Below, in pieces: positions 19,626 to 29,861 of a stretch of DNA of 64,000 nucleotides. Each line of letters opens with the position of its first letter. Within the stretch, counting starts at the first letter, position 1. Under the pieces are notes generated by a model, which did no database searches, was not told where the DNA came from, and saw only the letters and a list, made by a program, of their open reading frames with translations. The stretch is from Nocardia arthritidis NBRC 100137 (GTDB lineage: Bacteria; Actinomycetota; Actinomycetes; Mycobacteriales; Mycobacteriaceae), in NCBI RefSeq assembly GCF_001612765.1, contig NZ_BDBB01000001.1:1-64000 (forward strand), in the 5' to 3' direction. The position numbers and the translations under genes are program-made.

Positions 19626-20564
19626 ATGAAAGCACCCGTATGCGTCCTCGGGACCGGTTTGATCGGTGGATCGCTACTACGCGCGGCCGTGACCGCAGGC
19701 TATGAGGGCTGGGGATACAACCGGTCGGCGGCCGGCGCGCAGGCCGCCCGCGCCGACGGATACGACGTCACCGAGGATCTGCCCGCCGCGCTGCGCCGCG
19801 CCGCCGGAACCGACGCGCTGATCATCGTCGCGGTGCCGATGCCCGCGGTGGACCACATGCTCTCCGCGATCGCCACCTACGCCCCCGTGTGCGCGCTCAC
19901 CGATGTGGTGAGCGTGAAGGCGCCGGTCGCGGCGGCCGTGCGCGAACACGGTCTCGCCGACCGGTACGTCGGTGGTCATCCGATGGCCGGTACGTCCGAA
20001 TCCGGCTGGGCCGCCACCGATCCGGCGTTGTTCCGCGACGCCGTGTGGGCCGTCGGCGTGGACGAGGGCACCCGGGTCGACCCGTGGACCCGCGTGGCGC
20101 GGCTCGCGCTGGACTGCGGCTCGGTGGTGGTACCGGTGGTGGCGGCGGAGCACGATCGCGCCGTCGCGCGCATCTCCCATCTCCCGCATGTGCTGGCCGA
20201 GGCCCTGGCCCTGGCAGGGGCCGCAGGCGGTGATCTCGCACTCGGCCTCGCCGCCGGGTCGTTCCGGGACGGCACCCGGGTGGCGGGTACGGCGCCCGGT
20301 TTGGTTCGCGCGATCTGCGAACCGAATTCGGCGGCGCTGCTGGACGTTCTGGACGAAACACTCACCGTGCTCGGCGCGGCCCGCGACAGCCTGCGCGAGG
20401 AGACATCCCTGGCGGATCTGGTCGAGGCCGGGCACGACGCCCGAGGACGCTATGAATCCGCGCGGCGTTGGGAGATCACGGATATCCGCCCGGGAGACCA
20501 GAATTGGCTGGAAAACTTGCGGGCGGCCGGACGGCGCGGTGGCGTCGTCACGCAGCTGGGCTGA
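19626..20564 (+). CDS. tyrA: Prephenate dehydrogenase
   Basis: A 312-residue NAD-dependent enzyme converting prephenate to 4-hydroxyphenylpyruvate for tyrosine synthesis. The Rossmann motif VLGTGLIGGSLL is at the N-terminus and the substrate motif YVGGHPMAGTSESGW follows near residue 120. The catalytic-histidine region ISHLPHVLAEALA is present. There is no ACT domain. ATG 19626 is preferred; GTG 19614 is possible. Confidence 0.92.
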   Translation: MKAPVCVLGTGLIGGSLLRAAVTAGYEGWGYNRSAAGAQAARADGYDVTEDLPAALRRAAGTDALIIVAVPMPAVDHMLSAIATYAPVCALTDVVSVKAPVAAAVREHGLADRYVGGHPMAGTSESGWAATDPALFRDAVWAVGVDEGTRVDPWTRVARLALDCGSVVVPVVAAEHDRAVARISHLPHVLAEALALAGAAGGDLALGLAAGSFRDGTRVAGTAPGLVRAICEPNSAALLDVLDETLTVLGAARDSLREETSLADLVEAGHDARGRYESARRWEITDIRPGDQNWLENLRAAGRRGGVVTQLG

Positions 20565-20778
20565 CCTCGCGCTCGAACGGCACTCCGCGGCACGTCATGC
20601 TGTCGGCGCGGCCTCGGCGACAGCCAGGGAACTCGACGATCCGGCCCTCAGCATGACCAATACGGCCTCACCGCGTCGAGATCGGCTCGGTGAACTGTGC
20701 GATGTCCGGCCCGGTTCCGCGAGAATCGCGACCTGGACCTCCCAGCGTCCCGGCTCGGGCCACCATCCGCACCCGCTA

Positions 20779-21393
20779 TCAGATCCGTTCGGCCAGCCCT
20801 GGGTAATCCAGGAGGAAGCCGTCGGCGTCCACCGTGACCGTGGCGCTGGAGACCGGTGACAGCACGCTGATGCCGTCGGCGGCGCTGCTGTAGATCAGCG
20901 TGGCCTCTTGCACGAGCAGGTCGGGCAGGCGGACATAGACCACTGGGACCTGGACGTCCTCGACCGCGTGCTGTAGGTCGTAGCGGCGGATCGGCAGCGT
21001 GTTGAAGAACGGGCTGAGCACCACGTCCACGTCGAGGGCGCCTGCGAAGGTGGATCGCACGTGGTTACCGCCCGCGTCGACGAGCCAGTAGTTCTCCTCG
21101 TCACGGGCGATCGAGGCGTGCCGCTCACCGGCGGCCGTCGTGGTGCGCAGCGACAGCCGCTTCGTCGCGCCGTTCTCGTCGGTGACCAGGTCGTACGACG
21201 CGCTGAAGGCCGGGTGATCCGCGCTCGCGCCGCCGATCATGCGCCCGGCGGCGCGGATGCGGTTGCCGTTGAGCTGCACCCGCACCGACTCCATCCGCGT
21301 CGCGTCGTGGGCGCGCCAGGTGAGGATCGCCGGCCACCGGGATTCCTGCGGACTCGCGGCGGGGCGCTCGGGGTCGGGGGCTGGGGTTGTCAC
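20779..21393 (-). CDS. Putative glycolipid-binding family protein
   Basis: From GTG 21393 the protein is 204 residues. The C-terminal half carries the family markers LDVDVVLSPFFNTLPIRRYD, then VPVVYVRLPDLLV, then VDADGFLLDYPGLAERI. In this family the pattern DvDls.tPftNtLPIRRl is diagnostic. Members resemble bacterial glycolipid-binding or outer-layer lipid proteins; the exact ligand is unknown. It has no signal peptide, so a cytoplasmic location is likely. Confidence 0.78.
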   Translation of the reverse strand: MTTPAPDPERPAASPQESRWPAILTWRAHDATRMESVRVQLNGNRIRAAGRMIGGASADHPAFSASYDLVTDENGATKRLSLRTTTAAGERHASIARDEENYWLVDAGGNHVRSTFAGALDVDVVLSPFFNTLPIRRYDLQHAVEDVQVPVVYVRLPDLLVQEATLIYSSAADGISVLSPVSSATVTVDADGFLLDYPGLAERI

Positions 21394-21469
21394 GTATCTA
21401 CCGTAAGCGACACACTGCCCAGGCCCACACAACCGCCGGGTCATGGGCACCCTCGTCGGCCTTGTCGAG

Positions 21470-21740
21470 CGGTTCGGGTCGTGCAGGCCGCGACCGGCAA
21501 GGACCTGCACGACCGCTTGCAGTGCGGTCACGAGATCGCCGAACTGGAGCCGGTCGTGCACCTCGATCCCGTCACTCCCGGCCGGGCTGCCGCGCCCGCC
21601 ACGTGCGCAACCGGTTCGGCGTCGACATCGACATCTTCAACAGCGACCTGCCCGACGGTGCCCCCGAAGTGGTCGTGCCGCCGCATCCGGCCAACGTCAC
21701 GGCGTACAGCTCCTCCTCGACCGACTGCTCCAAGCCCTGA
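21470..21740 (+). pseudogene. Possible frameshifted gene remnant next to eccB
   Basis: Two plus-strand frames give protein-like pieces that run on from each other. One reads VQAATGKDLHDRLQCGHEIA and continues to LEPVVHLDPVTPGR. The next frame reads RHVRNRFGVDIDIFNSDLPD, then GAPEVVVPPHPANVTAYSS, and stops near 21740. Neither has a convincing start. This looks like the tail of a gene with a frameshift. I do not recognise the family. Confidence 0.35.
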
Positions 21741-21801
21741 CAGACCGCGACACGGCGTGGACCGGAAGTGACTACCGGGCCACGCCGTTGTAGGTCGGAG
21801 T

Positions 21802-23289
21802 TCAGTTCTGGGTGGATTGGACCGGTGACTTCGCTGGGTGAGCGTCGGCGGACACGCCGTCGTGGGCGACCATGGCATCAGCGCGGGCCAGGCGCGGACC
21901 AGAGGCGAGCAGGCCGACCATCGCCCACGGCGCGAGTTCGGGTTTGGCCTTCTCTGCGTCCATGCCCAGTGCCTTTTGTGCCTCGGCGTCCGTGATCCCG
22001 TAGCGCACACCGGTGTCGGCGACGAAGAACATGCTGTCGCGGCGTTGGCTGTCCGGCTCGATGCCAGTGGTCTGCACGAAAAACCCCGACCCAGGGGTGG
22101 CGTAGAACTGGGCAGCTTTGTCACTGCCGGGCGAATCGGCCTGAGCCAGCCGCACCGGTCGGGCGGTATCAGGGATCGGCAGCGCCTTCCCTGTGATCAA
22201 CGCCAGCTCGGCGTGTTTGCTGCCATCGGAGACGTTCGCACCGGCCAACGGTCGCCATGACAGACACGCCACCGGCGAATCCTTGGCGTCGATGATGGTC
22301 GGCGCGGTATCGGGGAAGTCTGCCACCGGGAGCAAGCTCACCATATCCGCCAGGGTGCGTTCGAACGGCTGGATCTCGTTGTTTCCGGTGGTGACCGGGT
22401 TGGCGTTGCGAACGATCGCAGCGGTCAGTGGCGAAATCGCCTGTAACCCCTCACGTAGTACTACGAAATATTGGTTCTCGGTCGACAGCTTCACAACGTC
22501 GCCGTTGTGGAACCTGCTCAGAACGGAAGCCAACGGGCTCCCCCCTGGGTCGGTGATCCTCGGCGCTACGATGGCCGGCACTTCGGGAATCGCGTTCAGC
22601 AGGCCCTCGCTGATTCGGCGCGGGGTCATGCTGCGGATGCCCAATGCGTCGGTCACCGCGCGGTCGGCCATGTCCACCCGGGCACGGCGGTTGTCGTAGA
22701 TCAGATACGCCGAGTCTCGCCCTTGCACCAGCAGCCCGCGGCCGTGGGCGAGGGCACCAGCTTTCTCTCCGAGGGCAGGGCTGCCAGCGATCACGGTGTT
22801 GGTTACCGTGGTCGTGCCGTCGTTGCGTAGTTCATCACACGCCGTCCACGCGCGGCCCTTGCCATCTGTGGCGAAGTTCAGCGAGGACGGGGCGCCCGGA
22901 ATGCCGATCAGAAGCCCGCGCGGCTTCTTCGCCAGCTCCGACTCCTTGATGATCACCGGTTTCGCCGGATCTCCCACCGCCAACCGCGCCGACGCGAGAT
23001 TGAGCGCCGGGTGCACCACGCCCTCGATCACCGCGTACACCTGACCGGACTCTTTGCCGATGAGGATCTTGTTGTCGTCGATCTTGTTCTGCGGACGTAT
23101 CAGCGCCAGCACTCCACAGCCCGCAAGAACCACGCAGGCCAGAATCAACCCCGCCGCGTAGGCGCGCGATTGTGACCGCATCGGATCATGCAACATACGC
23201 ACATCCCGGCGCACCAAGGCGTGCTCCATCCGCCGAACCAGGAAGCGATAACCGCTGACCTGCCAACGCGTAGTGGGTTTTGAAGGCAT
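21802..23289 (-). CDS. eccB: Type VII secretion protein EccB (orphan)
   Basis: A 495-residue EccB. The cytoplasmic N-terminus TTRWQVSGYRFLVRRMEHAL and one membrane helix (AYAAGLILACVVLAGCGVLA) are followed by a large extracytoplasmic region starting RPQNKIDDNKILIGKESG. In ESX systems EccB is part of the membrane complex with EccC, EccD and EccE. None of these, and no WXG100 pair or mycosin, lies within the window on either side. GGGGGAG lies five bases before ATG 23289. It may be a spare subunit, a remnant of a lost ESX locus, or part of a split system. Confidence 0.9.
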   Translation of the reverse strand: MPSKPTTRWQVSGYRFLVRRMEHALVRRDVRMLHDPMRSQSRAYAAGLILACVVLAGCGVLALIRPQNKIDDNKILIGKESGQVYAVIEGVVHPALNLASARLAVGDPAKPVIIKESELAKKPRGLLIGIPGAPSSLNFATDGKGRAWTACDELRNDGTTTVTNTVIAGSPALGEKAGALAHGRGLLVQGRDSAYLIYDNRRARVDMADRAVTDALGIRSMTPRRISEGLLNAIPEVPAIVAPRITDPGGSPLASVLSRFHNGDVVKLSTENQYFVVLREGLQAISPLTAAIVRNANPVTTGNNEIQPFERTLADMVSLLPVADFPDTAPTIIDAKDSPVACLSWRPLAGANVSDGSKHAELALITGKALPIPDTARPVRLAQADSPGSDKAAQFYATPGSGFFVQTTGIEPDSQRRDSMFFVADTGVRYGITDAEAQKALGMDAEKAKPELAPWAMVGLLASGPRLARADAMVAHDGVSADAHPAKSPVQSTQN

Positions 23290-23592
23290 AAGTGCTCCCC
23301 CGACCAGTGCTCACAACTTGCCGACATACCCTAGCCCTGCAACACCTTCCCAATGCTAATCCAGCGGCCGATCGCGGGCTTGCCCCAAGCGTTTCATGGC
23401 AGGACGCACCACCGGTAGCGAAAAGGGAGTCCAGGCGGACAGCGCCCGAGTCACGCGGACACCACCTCAACCTGACGCGGTTCGCCTCGTTCTCCGGTGT
23501 GGTGTCGAGGTGTACCCCAACCTGGCATACGCGAGAGTGGAGGTGGCATCGGGTTAGAGCACGTCCAGGCGCACGATCGCGTCGAGTGCTCA
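23290..23592. other. Intergenic region, nothing recognised
   Basis: 303 bases between the eccB start and the stop of the ABC gene. They should hold the eccB promoter. I saw no RNA gene, hairpin or credible ORF. Confidence 0.5.
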
Positions 23593-25647
23593 TCACACCA
23601 GCGACTCCCGCCACGCCGCGTGCAGTCCCGCGAACCGGCCGCTGCCCGCGATCAAGGCGTCCGGGGCGCCGTCCTCGACGATCCGGCCGGATTCCAGCAC
23701 CAGCACCCGGTCCGCGATCGCCACCGTGGACAGCCGGTGGGCGATGATCACCGCCGTGCGTCCGCGCAGCACGGTCTCCAGCGCCCGCTGCACCAGCCGT
23801 TCGCTGGGGATGTCCAGGCTCGAGGTGGCCTCGTCCAGCACGATCACAGCCGGGTCGGCGAGGAACACCCGCGCGAACGCCACCAGCTGCCGCTGCCCCG
23901 CAGAGAGCCTGCCGCCACGCTTGCGCACATCGGTGCCGAAGCCCTCGGGCAGCGCCTGCACGAAGTCGTACAGGCCGACGGCGCGCGCCGCCGCGAACAC
24001 CTCCGCGTCGGTGGCCTCGGGCCTGCCCAACCGGATGTTGTCGGCCACCGAACCGGAGAACAGGTAGGACTCCTGGGTGACCATCACCACGTTGCGGCGA
24101 AGGTCGGCGTCGGACACCTCGCGCAGGTCGACGCCGTCCAGGGTGACCGTGCCGCCGGACGGGTCGTAGAACCGCGTCAGCAGCTTCGCCAGCGTCGACT
24201 TGCCCGCACCGGTCGCACCCACCAGCGCGATCACCTGCCCGGCCGGGATGTCCAGGGTGAACTCCGGCAGCACCGGTCGCGCCGGGCGATCGGGCTCACC
24301 CGCTTCGGTGGACGGCGCTGGGTGGGCATCCTTCCGCGCGGACGATGCTTCTGCCGAGATATCGGCCGTCGGCGTCGGCGACCGGTCGACGTCCACGGCG
24401 TGAGTGCCGGAGCGGCGATGACCAGGTTCGTCCAGCCCGGCGCCGGAGGAACCTGGTGTCGGCGCGGTCGAGTAACCGAACCACACCTTCTCCATGCGGA
24501 GCTCGCCCGAGGCCTTCTCCAGTGACACCGGCCGCGCGGGCTCGGGCACCGACGGCTCCTCCTCGAGCACGCCCGAGATCTTCTCCAGCGCGGCCGCCGC
24601 GGACTGGTAGGCGTTGAACACCTGCGCCAGTTCGTCCAACGGCCCGTAGAACTCGTTGAGGTACAGCAGGTAGGCCGCCAGCACGCCGACCGCGAGGTCG
24701 CCCTCGATCACCCGCCAGGCGCCGACCACGATGACGGTGACCGTGGTCAGGTTGCCGAGCAGCTTGGTCAGCCCGGCGTAATCGCCCATGCCCCGCATCG
24801 CCGCGGTGGTCGCCTGGCGATATTCGGAGTCCTCGATCGCGAGCACCGACTCGTTGCGCTGTTCCCGGCGGAACGCCTGCACCGCCCGCATGCCGCCCAT
24901 CGACTCGACGAACTGCACGACCACCTTGGCGATCGCGGCGCGCGTGCGCCGGTAGCCCGCTCGCTGCCTGCGCTGCGCCCACCGGGTGACCATGACCAGC
25001 GGGACGAAGCCGACCAGCACGATCGCGGCGAGAGCCTGATCCAGGTAGATCAGCAGGGCCGCGATGGTCAGCACCGACAGGATCGCGCTCAGCGCCTGGT
25101 TGAGCGCGCTCTCCAGCAGATCCTGGAGCGTCTCGATGTCGCCGGTGAGCCGCGCCACCACCTTGCCGGAGGTGTACTTCTCGTGGAAGGCGACGCTGAG
25201 CCGCTGCACGTGCGTGAACGCGCGTACCCGCAGGTCGAACAGCACGCTCTGGCTGAGCCTGCCGGACACCCGGAGGAAGGAGTACGTGCAGACCACGCCG
25301 AGCAGGACCGAGCCCAGGTAGCCGGCCACGGTTCCGGCCAGCGGCCCCCAGTTCCCCTCGATGCCGCGCGCGATGCCGGTGTCCAGCGCGTGCGCGACGA
25401 ACAGCGGCGCGGATACCTTCGCGACGTTGTCCAGCACGATGAGCGCCAGCGCGAGCGCGGTGAGCTTGCGATAGGGCTTGACCAGGTCGAGCAGCAGCCG
25501 CCGGGAGCGGCCGGCCAGCACCAGATTGCCGGTCTCGGTGACCGCTTTGTCCTCGCCCGCGATGCCACGCCAGTCGGCCGCAGCCTCCTCGTGTGCCGCG
25601 ACAGGCTCCGGTGTCTCGTCTTTCGCTTCACTGATCGTCGTGGTCAT
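23593..25647 (-). CDS. ABC exporter half-transporter, canonical site, with NBD insertion
   Basis: A 684-residue exporter half: six-helix domain and ATPase. Walker A is GATGAGKSTLAKLL, the signature is LSAGQRQLVAFARVFL, Walker B is VIVLDEATSSLD and the H-loop is IAHRLST. It is about 60 residues longer than usual because of a disordered Pro/Ser/Asp-rich insertion directly after the A-loop VWFGYS, before PVLPEFTLDIPAGQ. It lies two bases after its partner, with GGAGG before ATG 25647, so the two form a heterodimer. The substrate is unknown. Confidence 0.9.
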   Translation of the reverse strand: MTTTISEAKDETPEPVAAHEEAAADWRGIAGEDKAVTETGNLVLAGRSRRLLLDLVKPYRKLTALALALIVLDNVAKVSAPLFVAHALDTGIARGIEGNWGPLAGTVAGYLGSVLLGVVCTYSFLRVSGRLSQSVLFDLRVRAFTHVQRLSVAFHEKYTSGKVVARLTGDIETLQDLLESALNQALSAILSVLTIAALLIYLDQALAAIVLVGFVPLVMVTRWAQRRQRAGYRRTRAAIAKVVVQFVESMGGMRAVQAFRREQRNESVLAIEDSEYRQATTAAMRGMGDYAGLTKLLGNLTTVTVIVVGAWRVIEGDLAVGVLAAYLLYLNEFYGPLDELAQVFNAYQSAAAALEKISGVLEEEPSVPEPARPVSLEKASGELRMEKVWFGYSTAPTPGSSGAGLDEPGHRRSGTHAVDVDRSPTPTADISAEASSARKDAHPAPSTEAGEPDRPARPVLPEFTLDIPAGQVIALVGATGAGKSTLAKLLTRFYDPSGGTVTLDGVDLREVSDADLRRNVVMVTQESYLFSGSVADNIRLGRPEATDAEVFAAARAVGLYDFVQALPEGFGTDVRKRGGRLSAGQRQLVAFARVFLADPAVIVLDEATSSLDIPSERLVQRALETVLRGRTAVIIAHRLSTVAIADRVLVLESGRIVEDGAPDALIAGSGRFAGLHAAWRESLV

Positions 25648-25649
25648 CG

Positions 25650-27461
25650 CTACTCACCTCCCATCAGTTCGCGGTAGCTCCTGCTGGTACGCAGCAATTG
25701 ATCGTGGGTGCCCTCCGCGACGATCCGGCCGTCGGCGAGCACCGCCACCCGGTCGGCCAGCGCCGCCGTGGACGGGCGATGCGCGACGAGCAGCGTCGTC
25801 GCGTCGGCCAGCACGGTGCGCAGGCGTGCCTGCACCCGCTCCTCGGTCTCCACGTCGAGCGCGGACAGCGGGTCGTCGAGCACCATGATCCGGCTGCGCT
25901 CGCCCCCGCCCGCACCGGTGAGCACCGCGCGGGCCAGCGCGAGCCGCTGCCGCTGGCCACCGGACAAGCTCAGACCCTGTTCGCCGATCCTGGTGTCCAA
26001 GCCCCAAGGCAGGTCGTCCACGAAATCGGTGGCCTGCGCGACCTCCAGAGCGCGGCGCACGTCGGCGTCGGTGGCGGTCGGGTCGCCGAGCGCGACGTTC
26101 TCGCGCACGCTCGCGGAGAACAGCACCGGGTCCTCGAAGGCGACCGACACCAGCGACCGCAGATCGGCGACTCGCATCGCCGCGATGTCGATGCCGTCGA
26201 TGGTGATCGCACCGTCGGTCACGTCGTACAGGCGCGGGATCAAGTTGAGCAGCGCCGTCTTACCGCTTCCCGTCGCGCCGACCAGCGCCACGGTCTCGCC
26301 GGGGCGCACCCGTAACGACACCTCCCGCAGCACATCGTCTTCGGCCTCGGGGAAGGCGAATCGCACAGCGTCCAAGCGTAATTCGCCGCGGATGTGCTCG
26401 GGCAGGTCCACCGGGCGGGCCGGGTCGGTGATGTCTACGGGGGTGTCGATGATCTCCCAGTACCGGTCGGCCGCGGTGCGCGCGTCGTTCAGCTCGGCGA
26501 GCAGGAAGCCGGTCCAGATGATCGGCCACTGCAGGAAGGTCGCCAGTGTGATGCCCGCGATCAAGGTGCCGAGCGTCATCGTGCCGTGCGCCACCGCGTA
26601 TCCGCCGTACCCCAGCGCGAACGCGATGGCCAGCTGCGGCAGGCTCACCATGAGCGACCACAACGTCGCATCCAGGCGCGCTTTCAGCAGCTCGGTCTGC
26701 CGTAGCTCCTGCGCCTGTGCGGTGAAACGGCGGCCGAAGAACACGCCACGCCCGAACGCCTTGAGCACCCGGATGCCCTGTGCGGATTCCTCTGCCGTCG
26801 TGGCCAAGTCGCCGGACTGGTCCTGGGAACGACGAGACGCCACCGCGTACCGGCGCTCGAAACGAATGCAGCCGATCACCAGCGGGATCGAGATCACCGC
26901 GAAGATCAGGCCGATCTGCGGGCTCAGCCCGATCAACACGAGCAGGCCGACCGGGATGATCACGCAGTGGACGAGCAGGAACGGCGCCGCGAAGGACACG
27001 AACCGGCGCATGGTGGCCAGATCATCGATCGCGCGGGAGAGCAGCTGACCCGACTCCCACGCGTCGTGCCTGCCGATCGACAGCGCTTGCAGCTTGCGGA
27101 AGATCTTCGCGCGCACCGTGATCTCGAACCGCGTCGCGGGTGCGGCGATCAGCCAGCGGCGCCCCCACACGCCGCCGGCCTCCAGCAGGCCGAGCGCCGC
27201 GACCGCGGCCACCGGCCCGAGCGCGCCCGCGAGATCGCGGTGGGCGACCGGGCCGTCGATGATCCGGGCGATCATCAGCGGGATGACGACGGCCGTCAGG
27301 CCGGACAGCACTGCGAGTCCGCTGGCGGCGAGCAGAATCCTGGCATGCGGACGCAGGTACGGCCAGAATCGGCGCAGGGAATGCAGGCGGCCCGTGGCGG
27401 CGGGCCGCCCCGTTCTGTCGGCCTCCGGTTCGGCCGACGAAACGTCCAGTGCGACAGACAA
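25650..27461 (-). CDS. ABC exporter half-transporter, degenerate site
   Basis: A 603-residue exporter half from TTG 27461, which has GAGGGGGAG just upstream. The ATPase has Walker A GATGSGKTALLNLI and signature LSLSGGQRQRLALARAVL. Walker B is IMVLDDPLSALD, with Asp for the catalytic Glu, so this half carries the non-hydrolytic site. It precedes and is coupled to the 23593-25647 half. Confidence 0.88.
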   Translation of the reverse strand: MSVALDVSSAEPEADRTGRPAATGRLHSLRRFWPYLRPHARILLAASGLAVLSGLTAVVIPLMIARIIDGPVAHRDLAGALGPVAAVAALGLLEAGGVWGRRWLIAAPATRFEITVRAKIFRKLQALSIGRHDAWESGQLLSRAIDDLATMRRFVSFAAPFLLVHCVIIPVGLLVLIGLSPQIGLIFAVISIPLVIGCIRFERRYAVASRRSQDQSGDLATTAEESAQGIRVLKAFGRGVFFGRRFTAQAQELRQTELLKARLDATLWSLMVSLPQLAIAFALGYGGYAVAHGTMTLGTLIAGITLATFLQWPIIWTGFLLAELNDARTAADRYWEIIDTPVDITDPARPVDLPEHIRGELRLDAVRFAFPEAEDDVLREVSLRVRPGETVALVGATGSGKTALLNLIPRLYDVTDGAITIDGIDIAAMRVADLRSLVSVAFEDPVLFSASVRENVALGDPTATDADVRRALEVAQATDFVDDLPWGLDTRIGEQGLSLSGGQRQRLALARAVLTGAGGGERSRIMVLDDPLSALDVETEERVQARLRTVLADATTLLVAHRPSTAALADRVAVLADGRIVAEGTHDQLLRTSRSYRELMGGE

Positions 27462-27824
27462 GACTCCCCCTCGAGGTATGTGACTGGCGGCGGAGAACGG
27501 GACCCACGGTGATGTTCGCAGCGGGGTCCGACATTCCAGGGTCGCACCGGAACGTGCGTCGACCAACCGATTTTCCGGCTGCCGCCGGAGATCCGCGGTG
27601 ACGGGTGCGACACTCATTCGCCAAGCCAACAACCTCGAGCGAACTCGAGGTCAAACCGCACGTATCTGAACTGCCTCCCATGCTGATCGCCGCCGGATAT
27701 CTACGGGTCACCGATCGCGACCGCTACCTCGACAGCCGCGGTAGGTGGTGGCGCTCGCCCGCGCACGCGAAGGCGGCCCGGACTTCAGCTTCGGCGCGGA
27801 CCTGTTCGAACCCGGGACCCGGCG
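27462..27824. other. Intergenic region, nothing recognised
   Basis: 363 bases between the ABC operon start and the stop of the FadD32-like gene, both on the minus strand. They probably contain the ABC promoter; no clear operator or hairpin was seen. Confidence 0.45.
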
Positions 27825-29753
27825 CTAGCCGACGACCGCCGTCTCCGACTCCCACTCCTGCGGCGCGTCCGGGAACGCCTGCTGCTGGTGGCCGCCGCGC
27901 AGCGTGCCCTCCAGATAGGCCGCCCGGCAAGCGCGGCGGGCGATCTTGCCGCTGGACGTGCGCGGAATCGAACCAGCGGGCACCAGCAGCACGTCCCGGA
28001 CCATGACGCCGTGGCGATGCGCGATCGCGGCGCGCACAGTGTCGGCAACCGACTCCGACTCGAGCTTGCCCGCACCGGTATTGCGCTCGGCGACGATCAC
28101 CAACTGCTCGGAGGTGTCCTCGGCGTCGAATGCCAGGCCGGAGCGGCTGCCCTGCTCGAAGACCAGTGCGGGCAGTTCGTTGGCGGGCACCGAGAACGCC
28201 GCGACGAAGCCGGGGCGCAGCGCCGTGCTGGATTCCTGGGCCGAGAACTCCAGGTCCTGCGGATAGTGGTTGCGGCCGTCGACGATGACCAAGTCCTTGA
28301 CCCGACCGGTGATGTACAGCTCGCCGTCGAGGTAGGCGCCGAAATCGCCGGTGCGCATCCAGTTCGCGTCGGGCGGCGTGCCCTCCGCGTGACTGTTCTC
28401 GGGCAATCGGGAGGCCAGTTTCGCGCGGAAGGTGGCCTCGGTCTCCTCGGGGCGCCCCCAGTAGCCGATGCCCATGTTCTCGCCGTGCAGCCAGATCTCG
28501 CCGACCTCGCCGTCCCGCCGTTCGGTGCCGTGTTCGGGGTCGACGATGACCGCCCACTGCGACAGCGCGACGTACCCGCAGGACACCTGCGCGATGGCGT
28601 TGTCCGCGTCCGCGGCGACCTCGACCATCCGCCCTGCGTTCAACTCGGTCCGGTCGACATGGACGACCTTCGCCTTGTCCTGGGCCCGGGTGGCGGAGAC
28701 GAAGACCGTCGCCTCGGCCATGCCGTAGGAGGGCTTGATCGCCGTTTCCGGCAACCCGTACGGCGCGAACGCGTCGTTGAACTTCTTCATCGACGACACC
28801 GACACCGGTTCGCTGCCGTTGATCAGCCCGATCACATTGGACAGATCCAAGTTTTCGCCGGGTTTCGGCTTGCCGCGCGCCGCGGCGTGTTCGAACGCGA
28901 AATTGGGTGCGGCGGCGAATGTTCCGGCGCCGTCCGAGGCCGCGGCCAGCTCCTTGATCCAGCGATAAGGGCGGCGCACGAACGCGCTCGGCGACATGAT
29001 CGTGATGAATCCGCCGCCGACGGTCGGCAGGATCACGCAGAGCAGGCCCATGTCGTGGAACAGCGGCAACCAGGTGACCCCGCGCGAATGCTCGGTGACG
29101 CCGATGGCATCGATCATCTGCAACAGATTCGTGCCCACCGCTCGATGAGTGATCGCCACACCCGCGGGCGTCCGGGTCGACCCCGAGGTGTACTGCAGAT
29201 AGGCGACGCTGTCGATGTTGATGTCCGGGCGCACCCACGAGGCGCCGACGCTGTCCGGGATCGCCTCCACCGCGATGATGCGCGGACGCTGCGGCGGCGG
29301 CAGATGCCGGAAGAACTTCCGCACACCACCGGCCGCGGAGCCCGCGGTGAGAATCGCCGCGGGAGTGCAGTCCCCCAGCACCGCGTGCAAGCGGTCGGTG
29401 TGGCCCTGTTCCTCCGGATCGAACAGCGGAACCGCGATAGTGCCCGCGTACACCGCGGCGAACAGCGAGACGACGTAGTCGAGTCCTTGCGGAGCGAGGA
29501 TCGCCACCCGGTCGCCGGGCTGGGTGACCTGTTGCAGCCGTGCCGCCACCGCGTGCAAGCGCACACCGAACTGCCGCCAGGTGAGTTCGTGGTATTCGCC
29601 GTCCCGTTCCCGGGAGTAGTCGATGAAGCGGTAGGCGAGTTCGTCGCCGTTCTCCGCGCTGTGCTTGTCGACGAAGTCGATCAGGGTCTTGTCGCCGCGG
29701 ATTCTGATATTGCCCTGATCGTCCAGATAGTCGTCGAAGGTTTCGTCGATCAT
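27825..29753 (-). CDS. Long-chain fatty-acyl-AMP ligase, FadD32-like
   Basis: A 642-residue adenylate-forming enzyme. Motifs in order: [19 protein letters not shown] (P-loop), then [10 protein letters not shown], then [14 protein letters not shown], then [20 protein letters not shown] and [16 protein letters not shown]. The C-terminal lysine region is [15 protein letters not shown]. Residue by residue it reads like FadD32 of M. tuberculosis, which activates the meromycolic acyl chain as acyl-AMP and loads it on Pks13. Pks13 and the carboxylase are not in this window, so this could be the principal FadD32 or a paralog. A KasA-like synthase is the gene just upstream on the same strand. Confidence 0.88.
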   Translation of the reverse strand: MIDETFDDYLDDQGNIRIRGDKTLIDFVDKHSAENGDELAYRFIDYSRERDGEYHELTWRQFGVRLHAVAARLQQVTQPGDRVAILAPQGLDYVVSLFAAVYAGTIAVPLFDPEEQGHTDRLHAVLGDCTPAAILTAGSAAGGVRKFFRHLPPPQRPRIIAVEAIPDSVGASWVRPDINIDSVAYLQYTSGSTRTPAGVAITHRAVGTNLLQMIDAIGVTEHSRGVTWLPLFHDMGLLCVILPTVGGGFITIMSPSAFVRRPYRWIKELAAASDGAGTFAAAPNFAFEHAAARGKPKPGENLDLSNVIGLINGSEPVSVSSMKKFNDAFAPYGLPETAIKPSYGMAEATVFVSATRAQDKAKVVHVDRTELNAGRMVEVAADADNAIAQVSCGYVALSQWAVIVDPEHGTERRDGEVGEIWLHGENMGIGYWGRPEETEATFRAKLASRLPENSHAEGTPPDANWMRTGDFGAYLDGELYITGRVKDLVIVDGRNHYPQDLEFSAQESSTALRPGFVAAFSVPANELPALVFEQGSRSGLAFDAEDTSEQLVIVAERNTGAGKLESESVADTVRAAIAHRHGVMVRDVLLVPAGSIPRTSSGKIARRACRAAYLEGTLRGGHQQQAFPDAPQEWESETAVVG

Positions 29754-29861
29754 CGCCTTATCCTTTTCCAGCGCACAGCCACTCAGGGCGTGCAATGACA
29801 CCGAACACAGGTCGATAACGAAGCGCCGGGAAGGCTAGCAGGTGTCCCGGCCACCTGTCGG

